DNA from: Candidatus Thalassarchaeum sp.
GTDB lineage: Archaea > Thermoplasmatota > Poseidoniia > Poseidoniales > Thalassarchaeaceae
DNA length: 64,000 nucleotides
Assembly (NCBI GenBank): GCA_016777225.1
Contig: JADHRW010000005.1
Span: 1-64,000, forward strand
Reading direction: 5' to 3'
Below are positions 15,360 through 24,210 of the stretch, in pieces; position 1 is the stretch's first letter, and every line of letters starts with the position of its first letter. Below the pieces are notes generated by a model, which did not search any database, had not been told where the DNA came from, and saw only the letters and a program-made list of their open reading frames with translations. Position numbers and translations under genes: made by a program.

Positions 15360-16568
15360 TCATCGATATTGGAGTTCAATAATGAAATGTTTTACTTGAG
15401 TGTTGTGAGTTTTCTCATTTTGTATGTCTGCAGTCCATTCACCTGGTAATTTACCACGTACTGTAGAACCACTAATGACCATCCAAACACAGTGATCATC
15501 TGAATCGCAATCTCCAGCATCTCTGTTATCAGGCCCAATTGCTGAAGTATTTGCAACTTCATCATTCGAACTATTGTAAACATAAGTATCTAGTATATTT
15601 TCAGAATCTACAGTAATTCCTCCTGCTCCATCATCTTCCTTAGGGTAGATTAGTTTGATTCGAAGATAACGTATCCTATCATCTGTCTCTGTATCATAAG
15701 TAATCGGATATTCCCAACTCATTACAACTGGATCATTCCCTAAACGTCGATCTATCTCAAAATCAGACCAAACTCCACGATAGTTGACATATACTTTGGT
15801 TTGTTCTGAAGATTTTAATCCATTATTATCGATGACCGTCAAGCTAACTTCCCATGCACCTGCACTAATTGCTTCTCCAGTTGATGGTAAATTTTCCCAT
15901 TCGATTACTTCGCCTGTTGCATCAATATCATTCTCTAAATCACCATCATTATCTGAATCATAACTGGTATCTAAATCCCAATTCCACTCTACAATATATT
16001 CTTCAGCATAGCAATTAGAGTCATCTGGATCACAACCCGCCCATGAATCAGACCCATCAAGAGTTATTTTTGTTGTAAATTCAACTTTTTTATCGCTTAT
16101 TTCTTTATCTTCTTCACAAACCCAGATTAGAACAAAATTTCCTGCTGGAGCGGATTCTCCATCACAGTCATCATCTTTCTCTGGACTAATATCTGCCTGA
16201 GGTTCTCTAGCTGCAGGATCAATAATATTCACAGTCTTCTTAGTAGTAGTTTCTAAAGAGCCATCACTTACTGTCAATTTAACCGAATATTCGCCATCTT
16301 GGGCGTATGAATGGGTTGTTGTAAGTCCAGATCCTGTATTACCATCTCCAAAATTCCATGTGAATGTCAATGAATCACCATCTGGATCACTAGAACCTGC
16401 TGCATTGAATGTTATTTCATCTCCCGAACGAATGTTTGAATTAGGGTTGAGAGTAAATGTAGAAGATGGGGCATTATTACCGCTAAATTGTTCTAAACAA
16501 CCTGCAAGAGGTATACTAATCATCAATAAAACCAACATAAATGCAAGTCCTCGAACGCGTGCCATCAT
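15360..16568 (-). CDS. PKD-domain surface lipoprotein
   Basis: A 402-residue secreted protein. The N-terminus has basic residues (MMARVRG), a hydrophobic core and the lipobox LAGC at about residue 24, predicting a lipid-anchored cell-surface protein. A PKD domain covers about residues 35-115, with SSDPDGDSLTFTWNFGDG and the typical TTHSYAQDGEYSVKLTVSD. A second Ig/PKD-like unit with a DSDNDGD calcium-type loop follows, then a C-terminal beta-rich region with Cys pairs. PKD domains usually mediate protein or glycan contact; the ligand is unknown. Confidence 0.85.
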   Translation of the reverse strand: MMARVRGLAFMLVLLMISIPLAGCLEQFSGNNAPSSTFTLNPNSNIRSGDEITFNAAGSSDPDGDSLTFTWNFGDGNTGSGLTTTHSYAQDGEYSVKLTVSDGSLETTTKKTVNIIDPAAREPQADISPEKDDDCDGESAPAGNFVLIWVCEEDKEISDKKVEFTTKITLDGSDSWAGCDPDDSNCYAEEYIVEWNWDLDTSYDSDNDGDLENDIDATGEVIEWENLPSTGEAISAGAWEVSLTVIDNNGLKSSEQTKVYVNYRGVWSDFEIDRRLGNDPVVMSWEYPITYDTETDDRIRYLRIKLIYPKEDDGAGGITVDSENILDTYVYNSSNDEVANTSAIGPDNRDAGDCDSDDHCVWMVISGSTVRGKLPGEWTADIQNEKTHNTQVKHFIIELQYR

Positions 16569-16620
16569 GCTTTGCGTGATATCGGTGTTTCATCAAACCT
16601 ACGGCTCCACGTAATAGGGA

Positions 16621-19272
16621 CTAAAAGTCAAATAAAGACTTCTGTGTCGAAGGATTTTTCGCATAATCTTTCAATTGCGATTCATCAAATTTCAATGCAG
16701 ATGTGATACGGCCAAGCGATTTTGCTAATCGATTAACGTAATATTGAGGATCTGGTTTAGGAGGTTCATCACCTATTTCATCAACTAACCAAGCTTTTAC
16801 TTCCATAGGACTTGATTTTGAATTTGTAACAATATAACCCACTTTCATCCCAGGAGTGAACTGTAATCCTCGACTAATTCTTTCTTTGGCAGCCCGAACA
16901 TAAGGAAGACTGTCAGGATTGGCGTAAATTTTATCAAAAACCCACTTACCTGATTTTTTATCCCAACTTCCTTTGCAAGAACGACTGACAATTAAATCTG
17001 AAGTTGGAACATTTCCTTGATGAACATCAGTAATTACTGATTTTGCCAAGTTAATTGCTGCATCCTCATCACCTTCTAATATTAATTCAAACATTTCAGT
17101 CATAGTTTTACTTAGTATACTAAAAGAGTCTGTTCTTCTAACTTCATATCCTCGAATCAATAATTCTTCACGTGGCCAAATCACTCTACCAACATATCTT
17201 TTTTTAGCACCATGAGAGAAAAATGCCGAAAGAGCTGTTTCAAATTCTAATTCAGCGCCCTCTCGCGTAAATTGATTGGCTAATTGTTCACCAAGTTTGA
17301 GTGTCTCGTCTTTGGCAGATTCCCACGCTAATAATTCTGAACCGCCATCTGGTTTTTTGGCAGGTACATTTTTTTGTGTTCGGGTACAAACAAATATTGA
17401 ATCTGTATCTGAATATACTACATCATAACCATCGTATTCGAGATTAGAAATTATCTCTGTGATGTTATAGCGTGCCCATTCTGTGATGCTAGCGCCTAAT
17501 TTTTCATGAGTGAAACGATAAAAACTAGAGGCAAATACACCATAAAATGAATTCATGAGAATTTTTACAGCATATTGTAATTGATCATTTAAGAAAGCTC
17601 CATCTTCATCTCCACTCTCTAATGCTTCAGAATATGCTTTCTTGTACTTATCTCGACTGTCCATTAGTCCTTGAAGCAATAAAGGAACGAGTCCAACTCT
17701 ATCTTCTTTCGATAAATATCGTGTTTCAGTAACTGGGGAAATAAAATGACTAGGGTCTTTATCGGCATCTCGAATTAATGTCGTTGAACATATATTATTA
17801 GAAATCATTATCGAAGGGTACATCGATTTGAAATCGAGAACTGCTACCCAATTTTTGGTTCCAGGTTCGACTTCATGAACATAACCGCCTGCAATCTGTT
17901 CTCTTCGCCCTGAGGTTCTATTGGTTGTTGGTATTGCGACTCCACTCTTATCTGCCAATCTAACAACTAACGAATCAATCCATTGACTAGTTGTACCATT
18001 AGATGCTGTTTCAACTGTTGTAGAAGATACAGAGGCTAAGGCCTCTTTGCGAGATACTGACTTTAGCTTATCGAGAATATCTAATGGCAGTATTGTATCT
18101 CTAACACAATATTCCATTACTTCATCTGGACGATTTGCCCATTCCATATCCATTTGGCTAGCATCAACATCTAGTTTTTGTTTATCATCTTGATTTGGCC
18201 ATAATAAATTAGACACATACTTCAGAGACTCTCTCTGTGGACTCAAAGTTTGTCTGGCTTGCCACCAAGCATCTAGAGGAATGCGTCCAGAAATATTCCA
18301 AACTCTGTTCAATCTTCTAGAAGGAAATACTCTAAGAGGTTTTTTTGTGCCTATTTCGGCATTTGTGAATGGCAAACGACCCCAACCGAACATAGCTGCT
18401 CGATCAGATAATGATTTACCGCTATTCTCTTCAGAGCGTTCTTGCATTCGAGGAAGATCAAAATTATCAATATTATACCCTGTAATAAAATCAGGGTCTT
18501 CATCTCTAACTAATCTTGTTAAGCCCTCCATTATTTCCCTTTCAGTACCCTTAAATTCACTGATTTTTCTATCGCCATTTCTATCAATAACTGCGGCTGC
18601 ACATAAAATTGTATTATGCATTACACTAGTTTCTAAATCATAAGAGAAAGTTACAAAAGGTGTTGGAAAAGGTTCTATACGTTCTAAATCTGAAACATCA
18701 CAATGCATTATCAAATCAACAGGATAAAGCCCAGCGCCCCCCAATTGCTTTATCTTCTCAGCCGCTAAATTGGAGTCAAAGACCTTTGGAATACTATCTG
18801 GAGCACGTTTCCCTGCCCAAAGTACCTTTCCTCTAAATGAAATATGAGGGCCTAAATCACAATCCATCAGAAGACGATGAACAAAAAGAATATCGGAACT
18901 TGTGACATCCCATCCGATTGAAGATAATTCACTTCTAAGTTTGGATACAGACATAGTATCCTTGACTGAAACTCTCCAATGAGGCTTCTGTTTTCCTTCA
19001 TATAATTTATTTCCAAGACTTACAGGTTTACCAACCACTCTCCAATCATCAGATATAGATTCTAAAGATAAATTTGGAGACTTCGAGTTAGAATTTGTTT
19101 GAGGGTCTGAAATTTCCACATAAGGGTTCAATCCATTAACTAGTAATAAAACAGAATGTCCTGATTTAGATCGACACCAAAGTTCTATTGCAGTTTTACC
19201 AACATTTCCTGGCCATGCTCTATCATCACCTGAGATAATACAAGCTTCTTCCCTCCATTCCAATGTATACAC
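16621..19272 (-). CDS. polB: DNA polymerase, family B
   Basis: An 883-residue replicative or repair polymerase. The proofreading exonuclease motifs are FSYDLETS (Exo I), ITGYNIDNFDLPRM (Exo II) and YCVRDTILPLDIL (Exo III). The polymerase motifs are LDFKSMYPSIM (A), ILMNSFYGVF (B) and VVYSDTDSIF (C). All catalytic acidic residues are present. The last residues QKSLFDF form a PCNA-interacting (PIP) box. The start is GTG 19272. No intein is found at the polymerase motifs where archaeal inteins commonly sit. Confidence 0.97.
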   Translation of the reverse strand: MYTLEWREEACIISGDDRAWPGNVGKTAIELWCRSKSGHSVLLLVNGLNPYVEISDPQTNSNSKSPNLSLESISDDWRVVGKPVSLGNKLYEGKQKPHWRVSVKDTMSVSKLRSELSSIGWDVTSSDILFVHRLLMDCDLGPHISFRGKVLWAGKRAPDSIPKVFDSNLAAEKIKQLGGAGLYPVDLIMHCDVSDLERIEPFPTPFVTFSYDLETSVMHNTILCAAAVIDRNGDRKISEFKGTEREIMEGLTRLVRDEDPDFITGYNIDNFDLPRMQERSEENSGKSLSDRAAMFGWGRLPFTNAEIGTKKPLRVFPSRRLNRVWNISGRIPLDAWWQARQTLSPQRESLKYVSNLLWPNQDDKQKLDVDASQMDMEWANRPDEVMEYCVRDTILPLDILDKLKSVSRKEALASVSSTTVETASNGTTSQWIDSLVVRLADKSGVAIPTTNRTSGRREQIAGGYVHEVEPGTKNWVAVLDFKSMYPSIMISNNICSTTLIRDADKDPSHFISPVTETRYLSKEDRVGLVPLLLQGLMDSRDKYKKAYSEALESGDEDGAFLNDQLQYAVKILMNSFYGVFASSFYRFTHEKLGASITEWARYNITEIISNLEYDGYDVVYSDTDSIFVCTRTQKNVPAKKPDGGSELLAWESAKDETLKLGEQLANQFTREGAELEFETALSAFFSHGAKKRYVGRVIWPREELLIRGYEVRRTDSFSILSKTMTEMFELILEGDEDAAINLAKSVITDVHQGNVPTSDLIVSRSCKGSWDKKSGKWVFDKIYANPDSLPYVRAAKERISRGLQFTPGMKVGYIVTNSKSSPMEVKAWLVDEIGDEPPKPDPQYYVNRLAKSLGRITSALKFDESQLKDYAKNPSTQKSLFDF

Positions 19273-19398
19273 CGTTACCTATCATTAGTGCGTATCACAC
19301 CAACACTTGTGAAGTTCTCCTAATGCTATTTTGTGTTTGATTGAGCGCAACCGTTGAAAGCCGCCCCCTCACCCTGTCATTTGATTGAGGCCTTTACG

Positions 19399-20424
19399 AT
19401 GTTAGATGATTCAAAGCCAAGCATTGATTGGGACAGTCTAACATTTAGTTTTACTGAAACAGATAGAATGTTTATGGCCACTTGTAAACAAGGTGAAGAA
19501 TGGCAAAAAGGAGTCATGCAGGATTATCAAGATTTGAAAATTTCACCCGCTGCTGGAGTCATAAATTATGGTCAAGGATTGTTTGAAGGCATGAAAGCTA
19601 GGCGTGCAGAAGATGGAAGAGTTCTATTGTTCAGACCTGAATTTAATGCACGAAGATCTGCGGATGGTTGTAGAAGGCTCGGAATGCCTCCTGTTTCAGA
19701 AAAAATGTTTCTCGAAGCTGTAAGAAAAGTTGTAAATGAAAATATTCGTTGGTTACCACCTACAGGAAGAGGAGAATTATATATTCGACCTTTGATTTTT
19801 GGTAGTGGACCTATTTTGGGGGTTGCTCCTGCACCAAAATATACATTCCTAATTTATGCAGTACCAGTTGGACCATATTTCAAGGGAGGGATGAATCCTA
19901 TTTCTTTGAAAGTCTCAGATGAATATCATCGAGCTGCCCCTGGAGGTTCAGGTGGAGTGAAAGCCATCGGAAACTATGCTCCCGGAATGATGCCTTCAAA
20001 AAATGCCAAAGCAGACGGTTATGCTGAAATTATTTATCTTGACGCTGTAAATCATAAGTATGTGGAAGAAGTAGGTGCTGCTAATTTCTTCTGTGTTAAG
20101 GATAAAGTAATTTACACTCCAGAACTTACTGGGACAATCTTACCAGGAATTACTAGAATGTCTACAATCGAATTAGCTAGATCGTTAGGATATGAAGTTG
20201 AAGAAACAAAAATCGATATTGATTTTGCAATGACTGCAGATGAAGCATTTTGCGCAGGAACTGCTGCAGTTATTTCTCCAATTGGCTCAATAGAACATGG
20301 TGGAAAAATTGCAAATTATTCTAATGGAGGAATTGGCGAAATAACTCAAGAACTCTATATCGCTTTGACCGACATCATGAATGGACGGGTTGAAGATAAA
20401 TTTGGATGGACCCCAGAACTGTAA
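19399..20424 (+). CDS. ilvE: branched-chain amino acid aminotransferase
   Basis: A PLP-dependent fold-type IV transaminase of 341 residues catalysing the last step of Val, Leu and Ile synthesis. The motifs are INYGQGLFEGMKA near the N-terminus, the PLP lysine in GGVKAIGNYA, and VEEVGAANFFCV with LPGITRMS further on. The KAIGNYAPGMMP pattern is that of the longer IlvE class shared by many bacteria and eukaryotes. The frame is open from TTG 19354, but ATG 19399 has a GAGG motif nine bases upstream and gives the family N-terminus. Confidence 0.92.
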   Translation: MLDDSKPSIDWDSLTFSFTETDRMFMATCKQGEEWQKGVMQDYQDLKISPAAGVINYGQGLFEGMKARRAEDGRVLLFRPEFNARRSADGCRRLGMPPVSEKMFLEAVRKVVNENIRWLPPTGRGELYIRPLIFGSGPILGVAPAPKYTFLIYAVPVGPYFKGGMNPISLKVSDEYHRAAPGGSGGVKAIGNYAPGMMPSKNAKADGYAEIIYLDAVNHKYVEEVGAANFFCVKDKVIYTPELTGTILPGITRMSTIELARSLGYEVEETKIDIDFAMTADEAFCAGTAAVISPIGSIEHGGKIANYSNGGIGEITQELYIALTDIMNGRVEDKFGWTPEL

Positions 20425-20865
20425 TTATTTACGGCCAAATTTCTTTTTTCTTTGCCCGCTAGTATTTCCTTTGAATGATTTTCTCTGTGTTCGGATTTGC
20501 CTATCTCCTTTCTTCTGAGATTTCTTATTTACTGATTCATCATTCTTAGATTCTTTGAACTGTCGGCGAAGACGTAGGCCAATACTCTGCATTACTCCTT
20601 CTTTTGACTCTGCCTTAGTTACAGAAATTGCCTCTTGAGTTGAAAGAATAAGCCGCCCTTCATTATTATGTGGACGAGAGGGGTGGCTAGCTTCTGTATC
20701 ACGCTTCATTTTAGAAAGTCCTACATCGCGTGCAGCCCATACAATAGCATCTAAACTCGGATTTGGGATTGAAGCTTCTTTGGGAACTCTTCGACCTTCA
20801 GAACGAGATAATTTAGAATCGAAATATCGAGTCCAAATTATCATCTTTGACTTGTCGGCCGTCAT
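20425..20865 (-). CDS. srp19: signal recognition particle 19 kDa protein
   Basis: SRP19 binds SRP RNA and promotes SRP54 assembly for membrane targeting. Residues from MIIWTRYFDSKLSRSEGRR through VPKEASIPNPSLDAI match the SRP19 pattern, as does the following RPHNNEGRLIL. The C-terminus is a long basic tail (Lys, Arg, Gln, Ser rich), longer than in most archaeal SRP19. I prefer ATG 20865; GTG 20877 is upstream in frame. It lies 50 bases downstream of eS8 on the same strand. Its stop abuts that of ilvE on the other strand. Confidence 0.88.
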   Translation of the reverse strand: MTADKSKMIIWTRYFDSKLSRSEGRRVPKEASIPNPSLDAIVWAARDVGLSKMKRDTEASHPSRPHNNEGRLILSTQEAISVTKAESKEGVMQSIGLRLRRQFKESKNDESVNKKSQKKGDRQIRTQRKSFKGNTSGQRKKKFGRK

Positions 20866-20914
20866 GCTATCGCTCACTCCGTGTTATTTGACTAACTTGA
20901 GTGCTTCGACTGAA

Positions 20915-21307
20915 TCATTCTTCGATAAGAACGCCGGAAACTACTCCATCCATACCAGGTCGGCTAGTAACTTTCACCTTACCAAGTTCGGTCTGAATAA
21001 TTGCGCCTTTAGTAACTATGTTACGGCGAACGAAATTAAGATTTGCACTATTTTCAATAACATTGGAAATCGTAGACCTAGTAGTCTTACCATCCTTTGA
21101 GTGAACGTTTACTGTGTGCGCAGAAGTAACTCTTACCGTCTGTGAACCAGCATTTTTTCGGTATTTTTTAGAAGCATCTTCACTACCTACAAAAGCATAT
21201 TGAGTTTCACTAGAAATCTCTGTTCGGCGCTTACCGCGGTAACGGTTTGGTCGCTTCAAGCGTCCACCGGTTGCTTTGCGTCGAGAGATACCATGCCACT
21301 TTGCCAT
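20915..21307 (-). CDS. rps8e: 30S ribosomal protein S8e (eS8)
   Basis: An archaeal/eukaryotic small-subunit protein. The N-terminus MAKWHGISRRKATGGRLK is the family signature, and the C-terminal half has the conserved NFVRRNIVTKGAIIQTELG and VTSRPGMDGVVSGVL. The 130-residue length is typical of archaea. It is the first gene of an eS8 - SRP19 pair transcribed leftwards. AGGGAGG lies about 14 bases before the ATG, a somewhat long spacing for a Shine-Dalgarno. Confidence 0.97.
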   Translation of the reverse strand: MAKWHGISRRKATGGRLKRPNRYRGKRRTEISSETQYAFVGSEDASKKYRKNAGSQTVRVTSAHTVNVHSKDGKTTRSTISNVIENSANLNFVRRNIVTKGAIIQTELGKVKVTSRPGMDGVVSGVLIEE

Positions 21308-21431
21308 GCAAGCCGCCGTCTTGCCTCCCTTATTTCAATAGATTGGAATAAACAAAGACAAGGAAATAAGCATATTTGTCTCTAAAAGACCATTACTATT
21401 TGAAAAATTTAACAATTTAGCCTAAGTACAG

Positions 21432-21965
21432 TTGATAGATGATATCCTCTCAGAACTACTTGTGAGTGAGAAGAGACTTCGCCGCCGGACACCTATTAGG
21501 TTGAAGCAAATACGTAAAGAAATCCAGGAGATCTCTGAGCGAATGAAGGTAGAATTAAATCTATCTGACTCTTTCTTAGAGAGGGGACATTTCCAAGAAA
21601 GGGACCTCATACTTGTCGATAAAATCCCTCTTGCTATGCAAATACAAACTGATTCAGGGAGATTATGGTATCCAACAATCAGAGGTATACTAACATGGGG
21701 AGCTGAGAAAAATTGGGCTGCTGTTGATCATGGGGCCATTCCCTTTTTGATGAATGGAGCAGATTGCATGGGAGCAGGCGTTCATCAGGCTGATCCTGAA
21801 ATAGAAGCAGGAGATTTGATGTGGATTAAAGATCAACAACATGGAAAACCATTAGCAATAGGTATGGCAATTGTTAGTGGTAGTGAAATGGCAGAAATGG
21901 ACAAAGGCAAAGCGATTAGAACAATTCATTGGGTTGGAGATGAACTTTGGGAACTGGAAACGTGA
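21432..21965 (+). CDS. PUA-domain RNA-binding protein (MCT-1/DUF1947-like)
   Basis: A 177-residue protein. An N-terminal helical and beta domain (about 1-90) is followed by a C-terminal PUA domain with FLMNGADCMGAGV, AGDLMWIKD, HGKPLAIGMA and GKAIRTIHWVGDELWEL. The last pattern is that of the archaeal relatives of MCT-1, which bind tRNA or ribosomes. TTG 21432 is the start used, as no ATG occurs before the conserved region. It is divergent from eS8, which fits a translation role. No catalytic domain is visible. Confidence 0.8.
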   Translation: MIDDILSELLVSEKRLRRRTPIRLKQIRKEIQEISERMKVELNLSDSFLERGHFQERDLILVDKIPLAMQIQTDSGRLWYPTIRGILTWGAEKNWAAVDHGAIPFLMNGADCMGAGVHQADPEIEAGDLMWIKDQQHGKPLAIGMAIVSGSEMAEMDKGKAIRTIHWVGDELWELET

Positions 21966-22004
21966 ATCAATAGGATTCATTTATAGGAATCTTTTGGAAT
22001 AGTC

Positions 22005-22562
22005 ATGCATAAATTCATCGCAGTAACTATTGTTGCGATTTTAGCATTCAATGTTGCGGCTTCAGAAGGTGGGGTTAACGAAGAAACTCCAATCAATGGA
22101 ACAGATATTGAATCTATTTACTACTATCATGTAGCTCAGGCAGGAGAGGCGTTCAGTATCAAAGTGAATCTGACTGAAGAGGCAGGAAATAATGTAACTG
22201 AAGTTAGTTGGATTACCCAGGTATGTATTAACTCGGGAATCTGCTATCCACCAGAAACTCATACTCTAGAATCAGAAAATGGTGACCTATGGATTGGAGA
22301 AATAATTCCCGAAGATACTGCTACCTATATCAACTGGAGATTTGAGGTATTGAGGGACGATGAAAATACTACAAAAGTACCTGAGAATGGATTTGGCTGG
22401 AAAATTTGGTCTGATTGTTGGTATGATGGTAATAATTGGGGCGGAAATGATAGTTCATGTTGGCCAAATGATGATAGCGATGAAGAACGTCTCCCTGGAT
22501 TTATTGCAACTCTAACTTTGGCAGCAATAGGGACAGCAGGATTGATGACTCGACGCGACTGA
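22005..22562 (+). CDS. secreted protein with PGF-type C-terminal sorting signal
   Basis: A 185-residue exported protein of unknown role. It has an N-terminal signal peptide (hydrophobic residues about 4-19 ending near VAAS), an acidic beta-rich body with paired cysteines (CINSGIC; CWYDGNNWGGNDSSC) and several N-glycosylation sequons. The C-terminus has LPGF at about residue 163, a hydrophobic segment and a terminal RRD. That tripartite ending resembles PGF-CTERM substrates of archaeosortase. No sortase gene is in the window. Confidence 0.75.
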   Translation: MHKFIAVTIVAILAFNVAASEGGVNEETPINGTDIESIYYYHVAQAGEAFSIKVNLTEEAGNNVTEVSWITQVCINSGICYPPETHTLESENGDLWIGEIIPEDTATYINWRFEVLRDDENTTKVPENGFGWKIWSDCWYDGNNWGGNDSSCWPNDDSDEERLPGFIATLTLAAIGTAGLMTRRD

Positions 22563-22570
22563 GCAAAATC

Positions 22571-23251
22571 ATGGTTGATGAGGCGGAGACATCAGGATTT
22601 ATTGATTTAGAATTTGTTGAACTGCCAGAAGAAGATATGAATAAACAAGCAATGAGTTTCTTTAATTCTATGAATAAAAGACGTACTACAAGGCATTTTT
22701 CAGAAAGAAATGTCCCTAGAAAATTAATAGAGTATGCTATCAAAACTGCTGGCACTGCACCATCTGGTGCTCATTTACAACCATGGACTTTTGTTGCAAT
22801 ATCTAATAAAGATTTGAAAAATAAGATTCGTCAAGCAGCAGAAGATGAAGAAAGAAAAACATATTCAGATAGAATGCCAGAATCATGGGCGGAATTATTA
22901 CGACCTCTTGGCACTGACTATGTCAAAGAACACATAACAGATGCCCCATGGATTATTGTGGTTTTTAGACAAACTAAAAGAATACGTGATAATGGTGAAG
23001 TAGGCCCTACTTATTATTCACAGGAATCTTGTGGTATTGCGATAGGACTATTCATTGCAGCAATACAAAATATGGGACTAGCAACATTAACTCATACTCC
23101 ATCTCCTATGAAGTTCTTGAGAAATTTACTAGGACGTCCTGAACATGAACATGCTATGCTTTTGATGCCTGTTGGATATCCATCAGATGATGCAAAAGTC
23201 CCCGATATTGCCAGAAAAGATATTAATGAGATTTCAGAATGGTTTGATTAA
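22571..23251 (+). CDS. nitroreductase-family flavoprotein (iodotyrosine-deiodinase-like)
   Basis: A 226-residue FMN enzyme. The FMN-binding N-terminal motif is NKRRTTRHFSERNVP, followed by TAGTAPSGAHLQPW, and late in the protein GLATLTHTPSPMKFL and LLMPVGYPSDDAKVPD. The HTPSPM and SGAHLQPW segments, and the Glu-rich lid (AAEDEERKTYSDRMPESW), are typical of the iodotyrosine deiodinase subgroup, which removes halogens reductively from halotyrosines. A general nitro- or enone-reductase role is the alternative. It starts eight bases after the secreted-protein gene. Confidence 0.85.
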   Translation: MVDEAETSGFIDLEFVELPEEDMNKQAMSFFNSMNKRRTTRHFSERNVPRKLIEYAIKTAGTAPSGAHLQPWTFVAISNKDLKNKIRQAAEDEERKTYSDRMPESWAELLRPLGTDYVKEHITDAPWIIVVFRQTKRIRDNGEVGPTYYSQESCGIAIGLFIAAIQNMGLATLTHTPSPMKFLRNLLGRPEHEHAMLLMPVGYPSDDAKVPDIARKDINEISEWFD

Positions 23252-23256
23252 ATATT

Positions 23257-24210
23257 CTATTCATTTGTAGAAGGTGTAAAAAATATTAGAGCTACACCTG
23301 AACCTATAATTAGTAAACCACCTATGATAATCTTAGTACTCAATACTTCATCGAATAATATTATTCCATATATAGTTGCAATTATCACAGTAAGATATGA
23401 GAATGCACTAACCCAAGCAGCATTTGCTTGATGGTAAGCCATTGTTATTCCAACTTGCCCCCCACCAGCCCCTACTCCAATTCCAACTAATGCTGCTAAC
23501 ATTTCCCAAGTAAGGTTAGTTAATTCGGGCGCTGCTTGGATTACAGAACCTGCAACAGAAAATGCTGCAAACCAAAATACAACTGTTGAAGGTGAATCTG
23601 TTTTTCTCAAATCTCTAACGAAAATATATGCTAAACCAGCAAATAATCCAGAACCCAAAGCCAGTAAAGCATTAGGATCTATACTATCTAAATCAGGCGA
23701 TACAATTAGTATAATTCCTATAAATGCAGTAAATAGTGAAATTAATACAGAGGTAGATACTTTTTCACGAATGAGACTACCTGATAAAAGAGCAACAAAT
23801 AATGGAGCTGTATATTGTAATGTTACTGCCTGTCCTATAGGGATTAAAGATAGAGCTGAAAAATATAATATCATAGCAATTAATCCAACCAAACAACGTA
23901 AAAACATTTTTTTCGGATCATTCATTTTCAGACTAGTGCCTCGGAATCTAGCAAAGATTATTACGGCTAAAGCAATGACCAAAGAACGGATGAAAATAAT
24001 CATCCAAACATCTGCATTTACTGATGTCCATTTTACAAGCGCATTCATAGTTCCAAAACAAATACTACCGAATATCATCCAAAGAACTGCTATCCTAGGA
24101 GAATCAATAGGATTTTTATCATCTAAAGAAACATAGGATGAAAGATCTGGGCCATCTTTGGCTAATGCAGATACAGATTTTAAACCTCTACCGAGGCCTT
24201 TTGAAGACAT
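23257..24210 (-). CDS. EamA/DMT-family transporter with ParB-like N-terminus
   Basis: A 317-residue membrane protein with about ten transmembrane helices in two EamA repeats, starting at IAVLWMIFGSICFG (residue about 40). Such proteins export or import small metabolites; the substrate is unknown. The first 38 residues are cytosolic and begin MSSKGLGRGLKSVSALAKDG. KGLGRGL followed by a small helix is the pattern at the start of chromosomal ParB/Spo0J, the segment that contacts and stimulates ParA. The ATG follows the parA stop codon directly (TAA then ATG), so the two genes are translationally coupled. A transporter in the parB position with this N-terminus is unusual. Confidence 0.85.
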   Translation of the reverse strand: MSSKGLGRGLKSVSALAKDGPDLSSYVSLDDKNPIDSPRIAVLWMIFGSICFGTMNALVKWTSVNADVWMIIFIRSLVIALAVIIFARFRGTSLKMNDPKKMFLRCLVGLIAMILYFSALSLIPIGQAVTLQYTAPLFVALLSGSLIREKVSTSVLISLFTAFIGIILIVSPDLDSIDPNALLALGSGLFAGLAYIFVRDLRKTDSPSTVVFWFAAFSVAGSVIQAAPELTNLTWEMLAALVGIGVGAGGGQVGITMAYHQANAAWVSAFSYLTVIIATIYGIILFDEVLSTKIIIGGLLIIGSGVALIFFTPSTNE

